The position numbers were made by a program, and so were the translations under genes. From positions 1 to 56,725 of the forward strand of contig JACJXC010000001.1 in the NCBI GenBank assembly GCA_020636835.1: 56,725 bases of DNA. The letters run 5' to 3'. The stretch is from Bacteroidales bacterium (GTDB lineage Bacteria > Bacteroidota > Bacteroidia > Bacteroidales > Tenuifilaceae). Shown one piece after another: positions 14,477 to 22,724 of the stretch. Numbering within the stretch: the stretch's first letter is position 1; every line of letters begins with the position of its first letter. The notes under the pieces are model-generated. The model did no database searches and was not told the DNA's origin. It saw nothing but the letters and a program-made list of their open reading frames with translations.

Positions 14477-17400
14477 ATGAAAAAACTATTGCACATATTA
14501 TTGTTCCTTTTGTTTGCCGCAAATATTGCAGCACAAAAGTACTATGTTATCGACTCAGTTTGTGTTGATGCCCAAAGATATTACAGTGCCTATGGCGAAT
14601 TGGGTTCAACTTATAAATGGTCAGTAGTAAATGAATCCGGCGACACAATCATGCAGTCTTCTGGCGCTGATATAAAAGATTTAATTACACCAGGCTTGTA
14701 TAATTATGGCAGTGAAATGCAAATAACCTGGACTACTCCCGGATTTTACAAGATTACCGATGTGCAATATTCGATTCATGGCTGCGACACCTTACAACAG
14801 GGTTATGTGCGGGTTTTCAATCCGCCAACTGCATTCGCAGGCAACCCGCAATCGGTTTGCAGCAGCACCACAGTTTATTTGGATGAAGCTGATGCACAGT
14901 ATTACAGCAGCGTGGAATGGATATCATTTGGAGATGGAAAATTTAACAATAAGTACCTGCTTAATCCGGAATACATTGCCGGGCCAAACGATAAACTCAA
15001 CGGATATGCGGTACTCGGACTTAGAGCATATGGTCTGGCAATCAACGAAACCTGTCACCCTGCAAATAATACAATTGAAATACGATTTACAAATCCTGAA
15101 ATAACTTTCCATCCGATACACCTGCGCTGCTTCAATGATAATTCAGGTTCAGTAAAAGCTGTTGTATCGAACGGAAACAAACCATTTAAATATAAATGGA
15201 CAGGGCCCAATGGATTTACCTCAGCTTCCGATTCAATTTTTAATCTTGCTGCCGGAGAGTACATTGTAACTATTACCGATAATCTTGGTTGCCAGTCAAC
15301 CAACTCAGTTCAAATAACCCAGCCCGATGAACTTCTTGTTCAAACCGACTTAATTAAAAATGTAACCTGCTTTGGCGGTAACGATGGTTCTGCCCGGGTT
15401 TTGGTTACAGGCGGAACAGCTGATTACAATTATGAATGGAATACTTTTCCGGTACAAAATGCTGCACAGGCTGCTAATTTAACTGCCGGTGATTACAAAG
15501 TAACAATTACCGATTTAAACGGATGTACAACATTCGCAAACGTTAAAATAGCTGAACCTGCCCCGCTCGCACTTTCAGCTGACAGTACTGACGCCAAATG
15601 TCTGGGTTTTGTAAAAGGTTCAATCGACCTGACGGTTACCGGAGGAACCCCATTCAAAAAAGCGCCTCATTATTTATACAACTGGACAAACAAAGCAGGA
15701 TTTACTGCATCAACCGAAGACCTCTTTAACATTCCGGGAGAATTGCTTTATAATGTTGTTGTTACCGACTCGGTAGGTTGTATGGATACACTTTCGATTT
15801 TTGTTAACGAAGAAAAAGATATTCAACTCGCTGTTGAAAAAGTAGATTCAATTCTTTGCTTTGGCAATTCAAACGGTGCAATTGATATTACACCCGGCAG
15901 CGGTTTGCAACCATATGAATTTATTTGGAATACCGGCCAAACATCCGAAGATTTAAGCGGTATTACTGCCGGAAAATACCATGTTAAAGTTACTGATGCC
16001 AACGGCTGCAGTTCTGAACTGGATTTCGAACTATATGAACCCGAAGAATTACTGGCTTCAATTGTGTCTTCCGATTTTAAGATGTGTGAACCTGAAACCA
16101 TTTTACTTGAAGCGGAATCATCTGGCGGAACCGGCAGCCACACTTATCTGTGGAGTGGAACCGGAGCTTCGTTTTTAAGCGCCACAAATATTTTAAATCC
16201 TGAATTCAAGGGTTCTCCAGCCGGAGTTTACTCTCTTGTTTTCAGTGTTACCGACGAGAATAATTGCAATACTGCTGAAACCATTTCATTGGAAGTTTTC
16301 CCGGTAACTTACAATACAGTTTTTGATACAATCTGCCCTTCCGATTTGCCTTTAACATGGAACGGACAGGTTTACGATGCTGCCGGAACATATGAAAATA
16401 TTATCGCCAACGTATTTGGTTGTGATTCTGTCATCACATTTAACCTGTTTGTTAATGATAAAATTGAGCTGACTGCCACAACTCAAAATGCAGGACCAGC
16501 CAATCAACCTGTCGGAAGTATTAATTTATCTGTTTCCGGTGGAAATCCTGATTACACCTTCAATTGGAGCAACGGCGAAATAACCGAAGATATCAGCGGA
16601 TTATCATCAGGCGATTATACAGTAATTGTTACAGATGCCAACGGCTGTGCTGAAGTTTTAACAGTAAAAGTTATTTCCGAACCGGTTAACATGTCAATGA
16701 ATTGTCCGGCGCAAAAAACAATTGTTTGTAAAGGTGATGCCGATAACTCGATTTATACTTTTTATGCTGAATTTGCCGCAGCCGGAGGAAATGCTTACAG
16801 TGAATGCGGTATCGATACAGCAACTTTTGCATGGGGTGGAGATGAAATTGTAAAGGGCTCTTTCTGTTTAAATATCAACAGAACCTACATTGTTAAAGAT
16901 TCCTGCGGTACTCCTGTTGCCTGTGTTCAACCTGTAATTGTAAACGACAAGGAACCTCCTGTAATGACCTGCCCGCCTGAAATAGTTCTTGCATCATCAA
17001 CAAAACCTGCACATTACACAACTTATTCAGCCTGGTTTAATGCGGGAGGTTTTGCCGATGACAATTGCGAAATCGTTGAATCATCATTTAAATTTGTAAA
17101 GGAAATATCAGATGGGTTAACCGACCCCGAAACAATCACCCGTACCTACCAGATTTCCGATTTCTGCGGGAATACAGCAACCTGCGAGCAAATCATTAAG
17201 ATTTTTGATGATTCAGGAATTTATATCAATTGTCCGCCAACTGTAACGGTAAGTTGTTCGGGAGACCAACCGGCTCCGTATCTCACTTTTGCCGATTTTG
17301 TAAAAGGTGGTGGCAGCGCTGGCAGTCTTCCGGGAATTGCTCTTGTTGAATCATCATTTAAATGGGAAGGCGATGTTTCTGATAATAAATCATGCCCCGA

Positions 17401-20400
17401 AACTATAACCCGTACTTATTCAATAAATAATGAAAACGGAGAAGTTACAACTTGCGAACAACTAATCATTATCCGCGATGCTGAAAAACCGGTGCTTGTT
17501 TTTGGCAATAAAATAATTTCATGTCCCGAAGATAAACCAATAATTTACAGAACCAGGACACAGTTTGAAGCAGGAAAAGGAAACAGTGCCGGTGACAACT
17601 GCGGGCTTGACTGGTCAACTTTTAAATTTTTACGCGAAAGTGACGACAAGGAAAGTTGCCCGCAAACCATAGTTCGCTGGTACGAAATTTTTGACTTGTG
17701 CGGGAACCGGAAGGAATCAATGGAAATTATTAGAATTCACGACAATCTGCCGCCAGTAATTTACCATGAACCCAAAAATATTGTGAGCGACTGTTATATC
17801 CCAAAACCATATAAAAACCGCGAAGAATTTGAATTGCTTGGCGGCGGCGCTGTAATTGAAAACTGTAATAATTACACTGTAAAATTTGTCAGCGATAGTG
17901 AACCGGAAGGTCTGTGCCCGTCGGTTATAAAAAGGACTTATCTGATTGCTGATATGTGCGACAATCAAAAAGAATATGTACAAACAATTATTATCAAAGA
18001 TACAATTGCTCCAACAATTTCATGCCCGGATGAAGTTGTGTTTGATGCCGGTATTGAAGATTTAAAAAACCTCACCGGGTTGGCATTTTCTGAAGCTGAA
18101 CAACAAATACAACCGGCTAATTTTGCGGTTTTGGGAATTACCGCAAACGATAACTGTTTATTTGAAGTTACCTACACCGATATAAAAACTGGAATTTGCC
18201 CGGTTGTTATTTCCCGCACCTTTGTTGTTACTGATGCCTGCGGAAATAAGGATGAATGTCAGCAGGAAATAAAACTGCTGCAATTATCAACACCTGGTTT
18301 CGGACAGTTTGGTCCCTATTGTTTAAATGCTGCGCCTGATTTATTGCCTGAAATTTCAAAAGAAGGAATTAAAGGAACCTGGAATCCGGCAACCATCGAC
18401 ACAAAAACGAAAGGGATGAATACATATAAATTCACGCCTGATGCTGATCAATGCGCAGTTGAAGTTGAAATTGAAGTTGAAATAACTGATGAAATTGAAC
18501 CGGTTTTTGCAGCAATAGGGCCATTCTGTTTAAATAGTACTGCAGCAACTTTATCGCCTGTTTCTGAAAACGGAATTACAGGAACCTGGAACCCGGCAAC
18601 CATCACAACCGGAACAAAAGGGAAAACAACTTACACGTTTACGCCCGATCCGGGACAATGCGCCATTTCGGTTTCTATCGATATTGAAATAACTGATGAA
18701 ATTATCCCGCTTTTTGTCAATACCGGACCTTTCTGTTTAAACAGCGCTGCAGCAACTTTATCGCCTGTTTCTGATAATGGAATTACAGGAACCTGGAATC
18801 CGGCAATCATTGAAACGGGAGTTCTTGGGCAGTTTTCACACACTTTTACTCCTGATGCCGGACAGTGTGCAGTCCCTGTTACCATCGAAATAAAAATTAC
18901 AGATGAAATAGAACCACTGTTTGCCATTCCCGCGCAGTTCTGTTTAAACAGAGTTTCAACCCCACTGCCTCAGGTTTCTGACAATAATATTTCAGGAGCA
19001 TGGAATCCGGCAAAAGTTGAAACAGACAAAACAGGAACATTTACATACACATTCACACCCGATGCGGGGCAGTGCGCTGTTCCGGTTTCCATCGATATTG
19101 AAATTAAGGACGAAATTGAACCTGTTTTTGCCAGGTTTGGTCCGTTCTGTTTAAACAGTGTTCCAACCGGATTGTCAACTGTTTCTGAAAATGGGGTGAC
19201 AGGAATCTGGAACCCGGCAAAAATTGAAACGGATATAGTAGGAAGATACAGTTATGTATTTACTCCTGATGCCGGACAATGTGCACTTCCGTTAACCATC
19301 GAAATTGAAGTTTCCGATGAAATTACACCTGAATTTGCATCGCTTAACCAGCAATGTCCGAATACCGGAGTTGTTGAGTTACCGCTCATTTCTGAAAACG
19401 GTATTAAAGGAATCTGGTCTCCCGCATTTATCGATACTAAAGATGAGGGAATTTTCAGTTTCATTTTCACTCCCGATCCCGGTCAGTGTGCAGTTGAAGT
19501 TAATTTGAATATTGAAGTTTCAGATAAAATTCCACCTGATGCAGTTTGCAAAAATATTACTGTTTACCTTGATACTGATGGAAAAGCTTCAGTTTCTGCC
19601 GCAGATATTGATAATGGTTCTTCAGATAATTGCGGTTTGGACACACTTTTCTTATCAAGGTATGATTTTGACTGTGCGGATCTGGGTGAAAATTCAGTAA
19701 CTCTCACGGCAGTAGATAAGGTTGGTTTAACCGGTTTCTGCGATGCCGTTGTTACTGTTCTTGATACTGTAAGTCCGGTTGTAATGTGCCGCGGGCCGTT
19801 TGAAATTCAACTCGATGAAAATGCCGAATATACTTTAACTGTTGTTGAGGTCCTTGAATCGGCTCACGATAATTGCGGCGATATCGATACAATGTATGTT
19901 TATCCGCATCAATTGGATTGTGATCATATTGGGTTAACAACAATATCATTATGGGTTGTTGATACACATGGCAACCGTTCGTATTGTGAAACACAGGTAA
20001 CCATTTATGGTAACAAGGCACCTACTGTTCTTGATGACAGTATTTCAACTTTCGAGAATGTTCCGGTAGTTATTGAAGCAATTGAAAACGATTTCGACGA
20101 AAAAACTTCTATCGATATTTCTACAATGTCTATAAGCATAAATCCACTGCATGGTAATGTAACAATCAACACTGAAAATGGAGATCTTATTTACACACCT
20201 GATCATAATTTCTCAGGAATAGATGTTTTGCAATACCGGATTTGCGATGACGGAATTCCGTGTGATCCGGAATGCGGAACTGCCAATGTATTTATTTACG
20301 TTGAAGCAATGAACGATACAGCCACGGCAGGTGATGATTATTATAGCATTGGTTGTGAAAGTATTACAGGGAATGTTCTGGAAAATGACCAGGATGATAA

Positions 20401-20959
20401 CGGAACGGAAAATCTGATTGTAAATACAATTCCATTGTATCCACCGATTCATGGCGAAGTAAACATTGATGCTGACGGTACTTTCGTATATTACCCAAAT
20501 GATGGATTTATTGGCATTGACAGTTTTCAATATGTGGTATGCGATAACGGAATCCCATCATTATGCGATACAGCAACGGTTTATTTCGAGATAGATTGCA
20601 ATGAAGAAAATCCTGACCCGGTTCAATGTGAGTTGTTTGTTCCGGAAGGTTTCTCTCCAAATGAAGATGGCATCCACGATTTTTTCAGGATTATGTGTAT
20701 TGAACATTACCCGAATGCAAAACTGATGATTTTTAACCTCAACGGTAATTTGCTCTGGGAAAAGGAACATTACGGAAATTACGATGTTTGGGGCGACCAG
20801 TATAATGCATGGTGGTGGGGTACTTCGGTGTTAAGTAAATATGGCACAAGTAAACAAATGATAAACGGAGAGCCCAAGCTTAAAATAGGTAATTATGTTT
20901 ATGTGTTGCAACTTGGTAACGGCATGGTGAGAAAAGGTACAGTTATGGTAGCTTATTAA
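14477..20959 (+). CDS. Giant multidomain surface protein with type B T9SS C-terminal domain, 2160 aa
   Basis: I chose the ATG at 14477, not the in-frame GTG at 14450, because it gives a signal peptide (MKKLLHILLF..A-A-Q, 20 aa) matching the paralogue at 50278. Order: N-terminal Ig-like module shared with the 231-aa protein (21-115), PKD-like region (117-205), five SprB repeats with a PKD-like interruption (210-735), six HYR-like units with helical inserts (736-1272), six exact 69-aa units (about 1279-1692), two HYR-like units, two cadherin/VCBS-like units (1844-2042; D-x-Y-T-P-x-H-N-F-S-G-x-D) and the gliding-motility-associated C-terminal domain (2048-2160; P-E-G-F-S-P-N-E-D-G-I-H-D-F, I-F-N-L-N-G, G-N-Y-V-Y-V). 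Type B CTDs direct export by T9SS and usually need a PorP/SprF partner, which is the next gene (21546). Confidence 0.92.
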   Translation: MKKLLHILLFLLFAANIAAQKYYVIDSVCVDAQRYYSAYGELGSTYKWSVVNESGDTIMQSSGADIKDLITPGLYNYGSEMQITWTTPGFYKITDVQYSIHGCDTLQQGYVRVFNPPTAFAGNPQSVCSSTTVYLDEADAQYYSSVEWISFGDGKFNNKYLLNPEYIAGPNDKLNGYAVLGLRAYGLAINETCHPANNTIEIRFTNPEITFHPIHLRCFNDNSGSVKAVVSNGNKPFKYKWTGPNGFTSASDSIFNLAAGEYIVTITDNLGCQSTNSVQITQPDELLVQTDLIKNVTCFGGNDGSARVLVTGGTADYNYEWNTFPVQNAAQAANLTAGDYKVTITDLNGCTTFANVKIAEPAPLALSADSTDAKCLGFVKGSIDLTVTGGTPFKKAPHYLYNWTNKAGFTASTEDLFNIPGELLYNVVVTDSVGCMDTLSIFVNEEKDIQLAVEKVDSILCFGNSNGAIDITPGSGLQPYEFIWNTGQTSEDLSGITAGKYHVKVTDANGCSSELDFELYEPEELLASIVSSDFKMCEPETILLEAESSGGTGSHTYLWSGTGASFLSATNILNPEFKGSPAGVYSLVFSVTDENNCNTAETISLEVFPVTYNTVFDTICPSDLPLTWNGQVYDAAGTYENIIANVFGCDSVITFNLFVNDKIELTATTQNAGPANQPVGSINLSVSGGNPDYTFNWSNGEITEDISGLSSGDYTVIVTDANGCAEVLTVKVISEPVNMSMNCPAQKTIVCKGDADNSIYTFYAEFAAAGGNAYSECGIDTATFAWGGDEIVKGSFCLNINRTYIVKDSCGTPVACVQPVIVNDKEPPVMTCPPEIVLASSTKPAHYTTYSAWFNAGGFADDNCEIVESSFKFVKEISDGLTDPETITRTYQISDFCGNTATCEQIIKIFDDSGIYINCPPTVTVSCSGDQPAPYLTFADFVKGGGSAGSLPGIALVESSFKWEGDVSDNKSCPETITRTYSINNENGEVTTCEQLIIIRDAEKPVLVFGNKIISCPEDKPIIYRTRTQFEAGKGNSAGDNCGLDWSTFKFLRESDDKESCPQTIVRWYEIFDLCGNRKESMEIIRIHDNLPPVIYHEPKNIVSDCYIPKPYKNREEFELLGGGAVIENCNNYTVKFVSDSEPEGLCPSVIKRTYLIADMCDNQKEYVQTIIIKDTIAPTISCPDEVVFDAGIEDLKNLTGLAFSEAEQQIQPANFAVLGITANDNCLFEVTYTDIKTGICPVVISRTFVVTDACGNKDECQQEIKLLQLSTPGFGQFGPYCLNAAPDLLPEISKEGIKGTWNPATIDTKTKGMNTYKFTPDADQCAVEVEIEVEITDEIEPVFAAIGPFCLNSTAATLSPVSENGITGTWNPATITTGTKGKTTYTFTPDPGQCAISVSIDIEITDEIIPLFVNTGPFCLNSAAATLSPVSDNGITGTWNPAIIETGVLGQFSHTFTPDAGQCAVPVTIEIKITDEIEPLFAIPAQFCLNRVSTPLPQVSDNNISGAWNPAKVETDKTGTFTYTFTPDAGQCAVPVSIDIEIKDEIEPVFARFGPFCLNSVPTGLSTVSENGVTGIWNPAKIETDIVGRYSYVFTPDAGQCALPLTIEIEVSDEITPEFASLNQQCPNTGVVELPLISENGIKGIWSPAFIDTKDEGIFSFIFTPDPGQCAVEVNLNIEVSDKIPPDAVCKNITVYLDTDGKASVSAADIDNGSSDNCGLDTLFLSRYDFDCADLGENSVTLTAVDKVGLTGFCDAVVTVLDTVSPVVMCRGPFEIQLDENAEYTLTVVEVLESAHDNCGDIDTMYVYPHQLDCDHIGLTTISLWVVDTHGNRSYCETQVTIYGNKAPTVLDDSISTFENVPVVIEAIENDFDEKTSIDISTMSISINPLHGNVTINTENGDLIYTPDHNFSGIDVLQYRICDDGIPCDPECGTANVFIYVEAMNDTATAGDDYYSIGCESITGNVLENDQDDNGTENLIVNTIPLYPPIHGEVNIDADGTFVYYPNDGFIGIDSFQYVVCDNGIPSLCDTATVYFEIDCNEENPDPVQCELFVPEGFSPNEDGIHDFFRIMCIEHYPNAKLMIFNLNGNLLWEKEHYGNYDVWGDQYNAWWWGTSVLSKYGTSKQMINGEPKLKIGNYVYVLQLGNGMVRKGTVMVAY
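18311..19552 (+). repeat. Six exact 207-bp (69-aa) units in the 2160-aa protein
   Basis: Six units of exactly 207 bp, anchored by G-P-F-C-L-N at 18311, 18518, 18725, then P-A-Q-F-C at the next phase, G-P-F-C and finally L-N-Q-Q-C. Each reads G-I-x-G-x-W-[NS]-P-A-x-I-x-T, then F-T-P-D-x-x-Q-C-A and I-x-I-x-[DE]-x-I. Two invariant cysteines per unit suggest one disulfide each. The same six-unit block with the same period sits at 54058-55299. Confidence 0.9.
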
Positions 20960-21011
20960 AAAACTTCATATTTTAATAACTAAGTTCTTAACAACTAAAA
21001 AACTGATTTAT

Positions 21012-21028
21012 ATGTTTGGAACAAACAT
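21012..21028 (+). terminator. Hairpin after the 2160-aa CTD gene
   Basis: ATGTTTG - GAA - CAAACAT is a perfect 7-bp stem 53 bp after the stop, followed by GTCTTTT. AT-rich and only moderately stable; a plausible but weak intrinsic terminator. Confidence 0.4.
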
Positions 21029-21481
21029 GTCTTTTAACATGCTTTTGTTAATCAAAGTTTGATTTTGGAAAATACTTTTTACGAATATTTATTGGAAAAA
21101 TTTGGTTGACAACTCTATTTGTACATTTTTACGAATGTTGAATATTTATACTTTATTAACTGCATTTTTAACGACTAATGTTCAGTTTATTTTTATAGGT
21201 GATATGAAATCATTTATTATTTATTGAATTTCTCAGACTTGTAATCAACTCATATTTTTAATCATTTTATCATTTGTTTCTTTTCAAAATCCGAATTTGC
21301 ATTTTGCATTTAAGCTAATGTACAACCTCGAATATCAGTGCAATAGTATAAATTGCCTGATGAGGTGTATATAATTGATGAAATTTGCATGAAATAAGTT
21401 ATTAACAATCGTAGAATGCCTGATAAACCTGGCAGTTAACAAAGAATCATTCTAACTTGCTAATATTGACATTTTTGTGTA

Positions 21482-21511
21482 TTGTTTCTTTGAAGATAAT
21501 GTATATATTTG
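21482..21511 (+). promoter_or_regulatory. Bacteroidota-type promoter before porP/sprF-family gene
   Basis: TTG (21482-21484), a 19-bp spacer and TATATTTG (21504-21511) match the Bacteroidota sigma-ABfr consensus TTTG-N19-TAnnTTTG. Transcription would start about 7 bp later, leaving a leader near 25-30 nt to the GTG at 21546. The homologous stretch before the dead copy (about 45056-45070) reads TAACTACTTTAG and no longer fits. Confidence 0.6.
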
Positions 21512-21545
21512 AACCGCCCTTTATGTAGAACTAATTGTTAATAAC

Positions 21546-22496
21546 GTGAAATACGGAGGTATTCATTATGGAAAGCTAACAATAGTATTTTTTTTAATTC
21601 TTGTATCGCTACAGAGTGTAGCACAACAAGATCCAATCTTTACCCAGTATATGTACAACGGTCAGGTGATAAACCCGGCCTATGCAGGCATCTGGGAGAA
21701 GGCGGGATTCACTGCGTTAGTTCGTGAGCAGTGGGCCGGAATCAACCGGGCTCCACTCACTGAATCTATATCCATACACAGCCCCTTAAATAATGAGTCA
21801 GTAGGCGTTGGTTTAAACATTATAAATGATACCTATGCCCGTGAAAAAAGACTTTCAATATTGGCTGATTACGCCTATGAAGTTAATTTGACACCCTGGC
21901 GCAGGTTGAGATTTGGTGTTAAATTTGGCTTCACCAACTATAAAAATCCATTAACTGATTATCAACTTTACCCCGATGGTGAATACGATCCTGTTTTTGC
22001 ACAGGATATCGATCTTAAATTCCTCCCCAATTTTGGAGTAGGTGCTTTTTTGTATGAAGACAACTACTATGTTGGATTGGCAATCCCAAAATTGGTAGAA
22101 AACGATTTCAGTATAAATTACCAAAACTATTCCACCCAATCAGAAATACGTACGCTTTATATAAATGGCGGATATGTATTTTTCCTCGACCCCATGTCAA
22201 GGATTATTTTTAAACCTACTCTGTTAGTCCGCGCCAATATGGATATGTCCATTCAGTTCGATCTGTCAGCAAATTTTCTTTTATACGAAAAATTATGGTT
22301 TGGATTGGTATGGAGATCCCGAAATGCAGTTTGTGTAACCTCACAATGGTTGATTAATAAAAATCTGCGACTGGGTTTTGCCATGGACTTAACATATACC
22401 GATATATTCCCTTACCAGGGTGGAACATACGAATTTACCCTTGGTTGGGACATGGACTTTTTTGGTAGGAGCTATGTAAGAGCAAAATATTTTTAG
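21546..22496 (+). CDS. PorP/SprF family type IX secretion system outer-membrane protein, 316 aa
   Basis: A GTG start gives a signal peptide ending S-V-A-Q (residue 27). The mature N-terminus Q-D-P-I-F-T-Q-Y-M followed by I-N-P-A-Y-A-G is the family hallmark, then R-E-Q-W-A-G-I. The rest alternates short polar and aromatic strands as in a membrane beta-barrel and ends in R-A-K-Y-F, a typical barrel terminus. Length is usual for the family. SprF of Flavobacterium johnsoniae is needed for secretion of the type B CTD adhesin SprB, and genes of this family usually sit beside their CTD client. Here the client is the 2160-aa protein just upstream. It has its own promoter (21482) and a hairpin after its stop (22512-22531). 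Whether it also serves giant B, 228 bp downstream, cannot be told from sequence. Confidence 0.93.
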   Translation: MKYGGIHYGKLTIVFFLILVSLQSVAQQDPIFTQYMYNGQVINPAYAGIWEKAGFTALVREQWAGINRAPLTESISIHSPLNNESVGVGLNIINDTYAREKRLSILADYAYEVNLTPWRRLRFGVKFGFTNYKNPLTDYQLYPDGEYDPVFAQDIDLKFLPNFGVGAFLYEDNYYVGLAIPKLVENDFSINYQNYSTQSEIRTLYINGGYVFFLDPMSRIIFKPTLLVRANMDMSIQFDLSANFLLYEKLWFGLVWRSRNAVCVTSQWLINKNLRLGFAMDLTYTDIFPYQGGTYEFTLGWDMDFFGRSYVRAKYF

Positions 22497-22511
22497 AATA
22501 ATATAAGAAAG

Positions 22512-22531
22512 CTGGAGTCCCTTAACTCCAG
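22512..22531 (+). terminator. Hairpin after porP/sprF-family gene
   Basis: CTGGAGT - CCCTTA - ACTCCAG is a perfect 7-bp stem 15 bp after the stop codon. No clear T run follows, so the terminator role is likely but not certain. Confidence 0.45.
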
Positions 22532-22724
22532 TTGACCACGATATTAAGGACGCGATTAAAATTTTGAAATAGAACTAAAAGAAAGAAAAGGCATTTGGCT
22601 TTTTTAACAGAACCAATTTCACTGTTGCCTGGGTGTGAACCCTTTAACAGAAGATTGAGTGAGAAAATTACAGTGTTGAAAATAAGTTAGAAATGAAAGA
22701 TTTATCATAATTCCGGAAAATAAC

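Larger units (their letters stand above)
20960..21545 (+). other. AT-rich intergenic region carrying the porP/sprF promoter
   Basis: This 586-bp spacer is clearly more AT-rich than its surroundings and has no gene. It holds a 7-bp hairpin (21012-21028) after the CTD gene and a good promoter match (21482-21511) before the PorP/SprF gene. Together these suggest a transcription-unit boundary here. Confidence 0.65.
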
